DNA of 64,000 bases. Source: Seleniibacterium sp963677135. Its GTDB lineage: Bacteria; Desulfobacterota; Desulfuromonadia; Desulfuromonadales; Geopsychrobacteraceae. The notes below the pieces were generated by a model. That model saw nothing but the letters and a program-made list of their open reading frames with translations. It did no database searches and was not told the DNA's origin. Below, piece after piece: positions 52,172 to 62,699 of this stretch. Numbering within the stretch: the first letter of the stretch is position 1; each line of letters opens with the position of its first letter. Where the stretch lies: NCBI GenBank assembly GCA_963677135.2, contig CAXXLS010000017.1:186001-250000 (forward strand), given 5' to 3'. The translations under genes were made by a program, and so were the position numbers.

Positions 52172-52950
52172 TACAACAGGTTGGCTCCCAGATCGTCAGG
52201 CCGGTAGCGGGGTTCGCCCGCGGCTTCAGTTATCCGCTGCGTGCGCTGCGGTTTTTTTCGCAGAAGCCGGGACTTGTCAAATACATGCTGATTCCGTTCT
52301 TCATCAACATGGTGGTCTTCTCCCTGACGGTTTACCTGGGACTGGACCTTTTTGACACTCTGCTTGAAACCTACGCCCCGACGACCGAAGTCTGGTACGG
52401 GGTCTTACTCTATTATCTTGCCTGGAGCGTGGCCCTGCTGCTGACCTCGGTGATCGTGTTTTTTTCCTTTACCGTGATCGGCAACCTGATTGCATCCCCC
52501 TTTAACGAGCTTCTTTCGGAACGGGCCGAAGCGCTGCGGACCGGCCTGCATCAGGACGCCCCTTTCAGGCTGCGAACGTTCCTGGCCGAGTCGCGCTTCG
52601 CCATCATTGTCGAACTGAAGAAGATCACCATTTTTATTGTCTGTATGGTGCTGCTGTTGCTGATCAACTTTTTACCCGGTATCGGCTCACTGATTTATGC
52701 CGTTCTGGCCCCGCTGCTGACCCTTTTTTTTCTGGTCGTCGAATACATGGCCTTTGTCCTGATGCGCAAACAGATGAGCTTTTCCGAGCAGCGCCGCTAT
52801 ATTTTCAGGCATCCGGTCCTGATGTTCGGTTTTGCCTGCAGTCTGTTCTGCCTGCTGGCCATTCCTTTCGTGCAATTTTTCTGCATCCCCCTTGCGGTGG
52901 TGGGGGCAACCCTGATCTGGTGTGATTTTCCTGCCACTGGCACTAAATAG
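52168..52950 (+). CDS. EI24/CysZ-like membrane protein
   Basis: This 260-residue protein has about four transmembrane helices: FINMVVFSLTVYLGLDLF, the SVALLLTSVIVFFSFTVIG block, ITIFIVCMVLLLLINFLPG and a C-terminal pair. Conserved short motifs NLIASPFNELLSE and the C-terminal GFACSLFCLLAIPFVQFFCI are typical of EI24/CysZ proteins, some of which import sulfate for cysteine synthesis. No cys gene is adjacent, so the sulfate role is not claimed. Confidence 0.85.
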   Translation: MIQQVGSQIVRPVAGFARGFSYPLRALRFFSQKPGLVKYMLIPFFINMVVFSLTVYLGLDLFDTLLETYAPTTEVWYGVLLYYLAWSVALLLTSVIVFFSFTVIGNLIASPFNELLSERAEALRTGLHQDAPFRLRTFLAESRFAIIVELKKITIFIVCMVLLLLINFLPGIGSLIYAVLAPLLTLFFLVVEYMAFVLMRKQMSFSEQRRYIFRHPVLMFGFACSLFCLLAIPFVQFFCIPLAVVGATLIWCDFPATGTK

Positions 52951-53149
52951 CAACCGCTGGTTCAGGTTTTCACGGACGCCATGAGGATGACGCTCTGCGG
53001 CAGCCTCTTTTTCATTGCCGTGTTGCCGGTGAATATCTCGGCGGTAGGGATTCCACGGTTGCCGTTGATACAAATCTAGGCTAGACTGTGCTCTGTTGTA
53101 TGGTTTCACTTATTCAAGTTGTTCAGATTTCAGGGGAGATTGCCAGCCA

Positions 53150-54148
53150 ATGAGCGAACCGGGAAAGACAAAGTTTCAGATCGATTTAAGGCGTCATCTG
53201 CGGGAAAATTACGTCCATGAAAGTTTAATCCACCTGATTTGCGAGATTGCGGAAGCTTCCAAATATATCATCAATTCTATCCGGACCGGTGATCTGGGCG
53301 TTGCCGGTACGTCCAACCTTTATGGCGAGGAACAGCTCGCCCTCGACGTTCTGGCCGACAGGATCATGCGCAAGCGCCTGGATCATTCGCGGGTGGTCGC
53401 CAACATGATGTCCGAAGAAATGGATGAAATCATCCCCATTTCTCCTGACTGCGACGGGAAATATTCCGTTGCGTTCGACCCGCTTGACGGGTCTTCTCTG
53501 GTCGACGTCAATCTTGCCGTCGGCACCATCGTTTCGATCTATGAAGGCTGCGACCTGCTCCAGCCGGGGTGCAACCAGACTGCGGCCTTATACATCCTTT
53601 ACGGACCCAGGACGACCCTGGTTTACAGCGTCGGCAAGGGGGTTCATGAATTCGGAATGAACAACCTGATGGAATACACGCTGCTGCGGGAGAATATTCA
53701 GCTTGAGCCGGAAGGGAACCTTTACTCCCCCGGGGGTATGCGCAATCTCTATACGCCGGGAGTGGAGGCGTTCGTATCCACCCTGGAGGAGCGTGGCGTC
53801 AAGCTGCGTTACAGCGGCGGGTTCGTGCCGGACATCAACCAGGTGCTGCTGAAGGGGAAGGGCATTTTCTTCTACCCGCACCTTCAAGACAAACCGCAAG
53901 GGAAACTGCGCCTGCTTTTTGAATTGAATCCGATGGCTTTTCTTATCGAACAGGCCGGGGGGGCCGCATCCAATGGGCATAAGCGCATTCTCGACCTGCA
54001 GCCCGAGGAAATTCACGAGCGCTCTCCGGTATTTATCGGCTGTAAGAAAGATGTGCAGATGGCCGAAGAGTTCATCCGCAAATATGAAGTCGAGAACAAG
54101 ACACCGGCTTCACGCAAAGCCAAAGTCGCTGAGCCGGTCTCAGCCTGA
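53150..54148 (+). CDS. fbp: Fructose-1,6-bisphosphatase class I
   Basis: This 332-residue gluconeogenic enzyme removes the 1-phosphate of fructose 1,6-bisphosphate. It has the metal-binding DPLDGSSLVDVNLAVGTI (about residues 108-125), MSEEMDEI upstream of it, LRYSGGFVPDINQVLLKGKG in the substrate site, and FLIEQAGGAASNG near the C-terminus. The start at 53150 has CAGGGGAG about 12 bases upstream; an earlier in-frame codon at 53096 is unlikely. A strong terminator follows directly after the stop. Confidence 0.95.
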   Translation: MSEPGKTKFQIDLRRHLRENYVHESLIHLICEIAEASKYIINSIRTGDLGVAGTSNLYGEEQLALDVLADRIMRKRLDHSRVVANMMSEEMDEIIPISPDCDGKYSVAFDPLDGSSLVDVNLAVGTIVSIYEGCDLLQPGCNQTAALYILYGPRTTLVYSVGKGVHEFGMNNLMEYTLLRENIQLEPEGNLYSPGGMRNLYTPGVEAFVSTLEERGVKLRYSGGFVPDINQVLLKGKGIFFYPHLQDKPQGKLRLLFELNPMAFLIEQAGGAASNGHKRILDLQPEEIHERSPVFIGCKKDVQMAEEFIRKYEVENKTPASRKAKVAEPVSA

Positions 54149-54160
54149 TTCCACACTGAC

Positions 54161-54192
54161 AAGCTGAATCCCTCGGGGATTCAGCTTTTTTA
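54161..54192 (+). terminator. Rho-independent terminator of fbp
   Basis: A 12-bp perfect stem (arms 54161-54172 and 54176-54187) with loop TCG is followed by TTTTATT. Confidence 0.92.
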
Positions 54193-54230
54193 TTGCCGGG
54201 CAATTGCTGCACCGCAGGACGGGGGGGACT

Positions 54231-56602
54231 GTGCAGCTTTTGAATGTCATTCTTGGCGCAACCATTCTCGGATTATCCATTGCGCCCTATGTGACTCTGT
54301 CATCTTTCTGCGCAAGCGGTCTGGTTGCTGTCACCGGAGTTCTTCTCCTGGTTCTGCGCCGTCGGCCCTTTTGGGGCGCGGATTCTGGTTTTCTTCCTCT
54401 TTGCCCTTCTCGCCATTCTCCGCTATCCACAGGCTTTTTTCAATTCTCCCGATCTTGACCGTTTGGCCGCGGAATCTTCCGCGGTTGAATGGACCGGTGA
54501 AATCCGTTCCATCGAGACCCTGGCCGATGGGCGCAGTCGCATGGATGTCCGCCTTGAAACGGTCAGCCTGACCGGCATGGACCGGATTCTCCTGATGGAT
54601 GCCGGCACCAGGGTGTATGTCGGCGCGGGGGGATCTGCAGGTTTGTCCCGGCGATGTTGTCCGCCAGCGCAGCCGGTTCCGTAAGCCGCGCCAGTTTGGC
54701 ACTCCGGGGGAATTCAACTGGCCGCGCCATCTCCGGTCGCAGGGGATCGTTCTGACGACCTGGATCAGGGAGGCCAGCACCCTCAATATTGTGGCACGGC
54801 GTCCAAGCTTTCCCCGGAGACATCTTTATGCTCTGCGCCGCGCGGTCGGCCAATTTATTCAGGGTGCGCTGACTGGGTCGCAGGCCGCCCTGACCAGAGC
54901 CCTGGCTGCTGGGCGAGGGGAGAATGCTGGCACCGGAGACCCGGAAGCTTCTGGCCAGGGCCGGAGTCAGTCACCTGTTTGCCATTTCCGGGTTGCATAT
55001 CGGCCTGGTTGGGACCTTTCTGTATATCATTCTCCGGCAACTCGTAAGGCATGTCCCCCGCCTTCTGATGGTCGCGCCGCCGCAGCGGAGCCTGCCCCCG
55101 GTCATCATTCCGGCGCTTGCGGTCTACCTCTTGCTGACCGGAAACGCCCTGGCCACGCAAAGGGCCTTCTTTTTGACCGCTGTGGGCGCGGTTCTGCTGA
55201 TCCGGCGCTATCATGTCAATGGCCTGCAGTTGCTTGCCTCCCTGGCCGCGCTGTCGCTTCTGTCGACCCCTCTGGTTCTCTGGAATGCCGGATGGCAGCT
55301 CTCCTTTGTCGGTGCGGGTGCCATTCTTTATGCAGGGCCGTTCCTGGAAAAGGTCAAAGGGCGGGGAGTTTTGGGCTATCTTGCTCAGTTGGCCATCGTG
55401 TCGGCAACCGCAACCCTGGCGACCCTGCCCCTGGTTTTCTCTCATTTCCACATGCTGGCGCCCGCTGCAGTCCTTATGAATCTGCTGGCGGTGCCTGCGG
55501 TGACCATGCTGGCACTGCCCGTCGGGATGCTCGGGTTAGTGTGCTACCCTGTGAGCCAGGGCCTTGCCGGAGTGCTCTTTCTCTGCTGCGGGACACTTCT
55601 TGAGGGGCTCGTCGGCCTCTGCTCAATGGTTGTGGCTGTTCCTGCTCTGGCGGGGCGTTATCTGTTTCTGTCGCGCCCTCCAGATTGTCAGCATCGGGAT
55701 TCTCGTCGGCCTGTGTTTCGTCCTGGCGAAATATCGCGGCAGGACCGCCGTCTCCCTGTCTGCCGGGGGAGCCGTTTTGGCCTGGGCGCTGTGGCAGTGT
55801 CCCTATCTCAAGGCAACAGAACCGAACCTGGTTCTGTTCAGTGTCGGCCAGGGGGAATCTGTTTTGCTGCAGGATGGCAGGGGGAGGGCCGTCCTGGTCG
55901 ACGGAGGTGGTTTGTACAGTGATACTTTCGATGTTGGAGAACGGCTGCTGGCGCCGGCTCTGGCAGAACTGGGTGTTGCCTCCCTTGATGCGGTGGTCCT
56001 GACTCATGACCATCCCGATCACCGCAAGGGACTGCTCTTTATTCTGGATCAGATCCCGGTCGGGGAATTCTGGTCCGGGCGTCCGCTGGATCAGCTCGAC
56101 AGATCGCTGCGCCGAACCATCGCCGCAAACGACATTCCATTCCGGACGCATTCCCAGGGGTGGGCAATGATCCCTTTTGGGCAGGCTCCGCTGCAGGTGT
56201 TTTCCTCCCGGCGACAAATGCCGATCGGAAAATGACCGGTCCCTGGTGGTGTTGTGGCGTCCGGACGGCACCCGGGGCGTGCTGCTGACCGGAGATCTCG
56301 AGAGGGCCGGAGTCGCTGCTCTGCTCGGTGAAAATCCCGGACCGGTGGATATCCTCAAGTTGCCCCATCACGGCAGTCGTTTCTCGCGCATTGAGGACCT
56401 GGTGCAAGCCTGCAGACCAGGCCGCTGTCTGGTGTCTTCCGGCTATCAGAATCGTTATCGGCTTCCGGCGGAGTCGGTCGTCCGTTTTCTCGAGGGAAGG
56501 AGGATCGACCTGTTCAGAACAGACCTGGATGGCACGATCAGGGCCAGAGCCAGGAATGGGGAATGGCTTGTCGAAAGGTGGGAAAACGGGCTTTTCCGTT
56601 GA
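54231..56602 (+). pseudogene. comEC: ComEC/Rec2 DNA-uptake channel, disrupted by five +1 shifts
   Basis: The region encodes, in order and in shifting frames, an N-terminal membrane part and OB-like region (GEIRSIETLADGRSRMDV), GTPGEFNWPRHLRSQGI, the competence membrane core (VSHLFAISGLHIGLVGTFLY), and the metallo-beta-lactamase-like domain (VGQGESVLLQDGRGRAVLVD, then VLTHDHPDHRKGL). These segments lie in different frames, each offset by +1 relative to the last. Switch points fall at homopolymers: 54369-54376 (TTTTGGGG), 54627-54632 (G6), 54917-54920 (G4), 55676-55678 (CCC) and 56200-56203 (T4). Removing one base at each restores a full-length ComEC. Start GTG 54231 is likely. I record it as disrupted; sequencing error is an alternative. 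Confidence 0.85.
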
Positions 56603-56652
56603 CATATTGAGCAAATAACTGTATAAAAGTCTGCTATTATTATAGGGGATTT

Positions 56653-58022
56653 ATGATTAATGTCCAATCAAACATCCTGGTTGTCGATGATGAACTGTTT
56701 TTTCGCAACCTGTACCAGGACCTTCTTCAGGAAAAGTACCTGGTTACGGCCTGTGCCAGTGGCGACGAAGCGATCCGGTTGCTTGGACAGGAGGCCTTCG
56801 ATCTGGTTCTGACCGATATGGTCATGCCCGGCAAAGACGGCCTGGATATCCTGAAAGCGGCCCGCGCTGCGGACAATCCTGCCGATGTGATCCTGGTTAC
56901 CGGCCATGCGAGCCTTGAAACGGCGATTGCGGCTCTCAAGAACGGTGCGAAGGATTATCTCGTCAAACCTTTCAACCCGGCAGAGCTGCAACACCTGGTT
57001 AAAAACTGTCTGGAACAACGGAAACTGCTGACGGAAAATGACCAGTTACGGCGCCAGGTGCAGCTGTTTCACAGTGCTCAGCGGCTTTCCTCGCTTATCG
57101 ACCTGGACAGTCTGCTTCCCCAGGCAGCCGACGTTCTGATGCGGGAAACGGGAGCGCGGACAGTTTTTGCCGTGAGCCGTTCGCAGGAAGGTCGCCCCGT
57201 GCTGGTTGCGGTCAGCGGGATGTCCGAGGCTGCTGCCGACAGCCTGGTCGCTCGTCTTATGGCCCCCCTTGTCAGCGGACAGGACCAGTTTTTCCAGGGG
57301 ACGCCCGGCCCGCCTGGCCAGGCTGAAGGTCGATACGGAGACCATATTACGGGTTGCCTTTGCAGGATGAGGGCGCGGGCAGGGCGATCATTCTGCTGGG
57401 CGGAATTCCCGGCGAGAGAGAACCGCTTCTTGCCTCGCCGGACCTGCGCTACCTGTGTGACCAGATCCAGCTGGGCTTCCATAATGCCTGCCGCTATCAG
57501 AGTGCCCAGCAGCTGATGTATACCGATGACCTGACCGGGCTTTATAATCACCGCTATATGCAGATTGCCCTGGCCCATGAAATCAAGCGGGCGCAGCGCT
57601 ACGGGCTGATGTTCTCTCTGTTGTTTCTGGACCTTGACCGGTTCAAGGAAATCAACGATCAGCACGGCCACCTGGCCGGAAGTGCGGCCCTGAAAGAGGT
57701 CGGCGACCTGCTCAGGCAGTGTGTCCGTGATGTTGATACCCTGTTCCGCTACGGCGGCGATGAATTTGCGGCTTTGCTGGTCGAATCGGACGCCGCGGCG
57801 GCCCGCGCTGTCGCCGAGCGGATTCGGAAGACGATTGAAACCCACACTTTTCTGGCCGACCGGGGGACGCCGAGCTATATGACCGTTACGGCCGGCTATG
57901 CGACCTATCCCGTCGATTCCCAGGACCAGGAAAAACTGCTCAGCCTGGCCGACCAGGCCATGTATTCAGGTAAAAGCACGCGGAATACCATCTGCGGACC
58001 TTCGCAAAGCCCGGAAGACTGA
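56653..58022 (+). pseudogene. Response regulator with GGDEF output, two +1 shifts
   Basis: The N-terminal receiver (residues about 5-125) is intact: VVDDELFF, phosphoacceptor Asp in DLVLTDMVMPGKDG and VKPFNP. A GAF-like middle region follows, then a C-terminal GGDEF domain reading RYGGDEFAALLV with an RxxD inhibitory site (RDVD) five residues ahead, so an active diguanylate cyclase is expected. The frame changes twice: near 57289-57293 (T5), and near 57359-57361 (TTT). In between, the third frame continues sensibly as RLARLKVDTETILRV. The shifts resemble those in the adjacent comEC and may be consensus errors. It probably couples an unknown kinase to c-di-GMP. Confidence 0.85.
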
Positions 58023-58422
58023 CCCTGCCGGGGCCGGTTCCTGCTTCCCCGCTGACAACTCTGGACAGATTTCAGAAAAAATTACAAAATGCCCTAACAC
58101 CTCTTTGCGAGCGTCTGAAAATAAGGTATCGTTTCAGGCTTGCGTAAATGGTTCCAAGTCTTTAATGTTGCATCTTTTTTATTTCGTTGCCAAAGGCAGA
58201 CGCTGGATGTCGGCGAGCGGGTGCCGGGAGAAACGGGTCGATTTTCGCAAGAATAGAAAAAACAGGCAGTTGACCGTTTTTCCCAGGCCGCAATCCGGAT
58301 CCGCGAATGCGCAGGTCGCTGTCGCAGGAGCGCGGTTTGCCGGGGTCTTATGAGAACGGATTAAAAAAGAGAGTGTCCATCCGGAAACTCCGGATAAAAA
58401 CGAGATAGGTAAGGATAGAATC
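58023..58422. other. Intergenic region upstream of hisS
   Basis: About 400 bases with a weak promoter candidate (TTGCGA at 58105-58110, TATCGT at 58127-58132) and a small inverted repeat CTGAAA/TTTCAG around it. No T-box, tRNA or other RNA structure was recognised, and no ORF is convincing. Confidence 0.4.
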
Positions 58423-59676
58423 TTGAGTATCACTGCAATCAAAGGAATGAATGATATTCTGCCGGGAGATGTTGAGGTCTGGCAGTTTCTCGAACAGTGC
58501 GCGCGCGACGTCTTCGGCACATACGGATTTTCGGAGATCAGGACGCCGATTCCGGAAAAAACCGAATTGTTTTGCCGTTCCATCGGTGAGACGACGGATA
58601 TCGTTGAAAAAGAGATGTATACTTTCAGCGACAAGAGTGACAATTCACTGACTTTGCGACCCGAAGGGACGGCCCCCGTCATGCGGGCCTTCATTCAAAA
58701 TCGGCTGCACGCCCTGGATCCGGTCACCAAGCTTTATTACCTGGGGCCGATGTTCCGATATGAACGTCCCCAGAAGGGGCGCTACCGTCAGTTCCATCAG
58801 CTGGGCGTTGAAGTTCTGGGCGTCGAGGATCCCAAAATCGATGTTCAGGTTCTGGCCATGCTGCATCACTATTTTACCCGGATCGGCATCGATGCCGTAT
58901 CGTTGCAGATCAATTCCCTCGGCTGCCCCGACTGTCGACCAGGGTACCGGGAACGGTTGATCGCCTATCTGGAAGAACGGTTGGCCGGTCTGTGTGCCGA
59001 TTGCCAGCGTCGCTACACCACGAATCCTCTGCGGGTTCTCGACTGCAAGGTCCCCGGGTGCAGGGACGCCACTCAGGATGCGCCCCAGGTCATCGAACAT
59101 CTGTGCGGGCCCTGTGATGAGCATTTCAGCCAGGTGAAGAGGTTCCTCGAAGTTCTCGAGATCCCTTTCGAGGTCAACGCCAGAATGGTGCGGGGGCTCG
59201 ATTATTACGTGCGGACGACGTTCGAACTGGTGACCGATCAGCTGGGCTCCCAGAGCGCCGTGGCTGCGGGCGGCCGCTACGACGGGCTGGTCGAGAGCCT
59301 CGGCGGTCCGGCCCTGCCAGGTATCGGTTTCGCCATCGGCATGGAACGCCTTGTTCTGCTTAAGGGGCGTCAGGATATCGGTCACCGGGTGCCCAGAATT
59401 TTTATCGCCGCTCTTGGCGAAGCCGCCGCTGACCGGGCTTTCTCACTGACGTCCCAGTTGCAGGCGGCCGGCGTTTACGCCGAAATGGATTATCAGGGGA
59501 AAAGTCTCAAATCCCAAATGCGCAGGGCCAATAAACTTCAGGCTGAGCATACCCTGGTCCTGGGGGACGAGGAAATCGCATCGGGGACTGCAAAATTAAA
59601 ACGCATGGCCGACGGCAGCGAGACGGAAGTCTCATTAACCTCGCTGGTCGACCTGTTAACAGCTCATACCAGCTAG
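58423..59676 (+). CDS. hisS: Histidyl-tRNA synthetase
   Basis: This 417-residue class II synthetase charges tRNA(His). It has IKGMNDILPGDVEVW at the N-terminus, motif 2 as YLGPMFRYERPQKGRYRQFH, the histidine-binding LDYYVRTTFEL, motif 3 as PGIGFAIGMERLVLL, and a C-terminal anticodon-binding domain ending in SEVSLTSLVDLL-like sequence. The start is TTG with GGATAGAATC just upstream. It precedes aspS by 89 bases on the same strand, with a GCCGTCC/GGACGGC hairpin in the gap. Confidence 0.96.
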   Translation: MSITAIKGMNDILPGDVEVWQFLEQCARDVFGTYGFSEIRTPIPEKTELFCRSIGETTDIVEKEMYTFSDKSDNSLTLRPEGTAPVMRAFIQNRLHALDPVTKLYYLGPMFRYERPQKGRYRQFHQLGVEVLGVEDPKIDVQVLAMLHHYFTRIGIDAVSLQINSLGCPDCRPGYRERLIAYLEERLAGLCADCQRRYTTNPLRVLDCKVPGCRDATQDAPQVIEHLCGPCDEHFSQVKRFLEVLEIPFEVNARMVRGLDYYVRTTFELVTDQLGSQSAVAAGGRYDGLVESLGGPALPGIGFAIGMERLVLLKGRQDIGHRVPRIFIAALGEAAADRAFSLTSQLQAAGVYAEMDYQGKSLKSQMRRANKLQAEHTLVLGDEEIASGTAKLKRMADGSETEVSLTSLVDLLTAHTS

Positions 59677-59693
59677 TTACCTACTTCATTGTT

Positions 59694-59713
59694 GCCGTCC
59701 CGTTATGGACGGC
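59694..59713 (+). other. Hairpin between hisS and aspS
   Basis: GCCGTCC (59694-59700) and GGACGGC (59707-59713) form a 7-bp perfect stem with loop CGTTAT. It has no T run. A TATACT follows at 59717-59722, a possible -10 box for aspS. Confidence 0.4.
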
Positions 59714-59765
59714 CATATACTTTCAATGCTGCCGAAAGGCACAAGATAAGAGTCGGAGGAAGACT

Positions 59766-61556
<1,791 letters not shown>

Positions 61557-61582
61557 GTCTGGTCCTGGCCGGGATGCTGGAA

Positions 61583-62344
61583 ATGAAGACCATGCAGATG
61601 TCAAGGCGTCTGTTGCCGGTTATTGTCATGATTCTTTTCTGGCTCGGTGGCTGTGCGCAGCCACCGAAAGCCAGGCTGGAAGAAGTGAGAAATATTGTGG
61701 CCCATGCCTATGCTTCGGGAGCGGCGGAGTTTGCGCCCGGGGAGTACCAGCTTTCGAGCAGTGCCCTGCAGGCGGCTGAGCAGCAGATCAAGGAGAAGGA
61801 TTACCGCAAGGCGCAACGGACTCTTGAGCTGGCCCAGCGCTATTCCGCGGAGGCCTTGAGCCTGACCATCGAGATCAAGAAGCAGCTCGCCGACGAACAG
61901 GCCCGGATTGCCGAGCAGGAGAGGCTGGAACAGCTGCGACTGGAGAAACAGCGGCAGCTGGAACTTGAAAGGCGGCAGCAGCTGGCGCGGGAGCGGGAGC
62001 TCAAGCAACGCCAGGAGGCTGAGCGCCGCAAGCAACTGTTGAAAAAGGAACAGGCCAGGCCAGCTGTCGCGCCTGTTCAGTCCAAGCCGGAAGAGAAGGC
62101 TCAGCCGCCTGAGCCAGTCTCGGAAGTCGAGGTGCAGGCGGGGGAGACCCTGGCGTCCATTGCGGAGCGGCCCGAGGTTTACGGTGATCAGGACCTCTGG
62201 CCTCTGATTTATAAAGCGAACCGGGATCAGATTAAAGATCCCCGGGAAATATTTGTCGGCCAGAACCTTGTTATTCCGCGTGATAAAACCAAAGCCGAAA
62301 TCGATGCCGCCAGGCAGGAAGCGCAAGCCTTGAATCTGTTCTGA
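61583..62344 (+). CDS. LysM-like lipoprotein with coiled coil
   Basis: This protein of about 253 residues begins with a lipoprotein signal (LPVIVMILFWLGGC). An alanine- and leucine-rich helical region of TPR-like or coiled-coil character covers about residues 25-165 (QRTLELAQRYSAEALSLTIE, then a long Q/R/E-rich stretch). A proline-rich linker follows, then a C-terminal LysM-type fold: AGETLASIAERPEVYGDQDL and LWPLIYKANRDQIKDPREIF, ending VGQNLVIPRD. It should bind peptidoglycan. Several Met codons (61574, 61583, 61592) could start it and none has a strong Shine-Dalgarno. Confidence 0.8.
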   Translation: MKTMQMSRRLLPVIVMILFWLGGCAQPPKARLEEVRNIVAHAYASGAAEFAPGEYQLSSSALQAAEQQIKEKDYRKAQRTLELAQRYSAEALSLTIEIKKQLADEQARIAEQERLEQLRLEKQRQLELERRQQLARERELKQRQEAERRKQLLKKEQARPAVAPVQSKPEEKAQPPEPVSEVEVQAGETLASIAERPEVYGDQDLWPLIYKANRDQIKDPREIFVGQNLVIPRDKTKAEIDAARQEAQALNLF

Positions 62345-62699
62345 ATTTTCGAGAGGGGACGTGTTTCAGCTTTCAGATTTGTCGTAGCTCGAAATGGGAC
62401 CTTTTACGGCAAAATCTGTCCATTTCTTCTTTTTATTGTAGGGTTTTTGTTTAAAATCAATAGGTTGCATCTTTTTGCGATATCGCTCAAAAAAATATAA
62501 TCATGATGAATGGTTCTTGACACCTCGTACGTGTTTGTATACTGTATACAGTGTTTTGAAACCGTCTCGTGAGGGCTGTAACAGTGTTTGAATGACCCCG
62601 AATTTAATTCCGATCGGTCCGCCCGATTCATGATGTGTTTGGAGAGATAACAGGTCGTTGTATTGGAGAAAGTAAAACACTTAAGGAGAAGAAAAAAAG
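62345..62699. other. Promoter region of the isocitrate dehydrogenase gene
   Basis: About 355 bases, AT-rich, containing the promoter/operator candidate at 62517-62549. A 101-codon minus-strand frame across it has no ribosome site and unlikely composition, so I do not call it. Confidence 0.5.
62517..62549 (+). promoter_or_regulatory. Promoter with overlapping palindromic operator
   Basis: TTGACA (62517-62522) and TATACT (62538-62543) are separated by 15 bases. The -10 box is embedded in GTATACTGTATAC (62537-62549), two GTATAC half sites around a central T. This resembles GntR/FadR-type operator half sites (TGTATACA). It may regulate the downstream isocitrate dehydrogenase. Confidence 0.5.
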
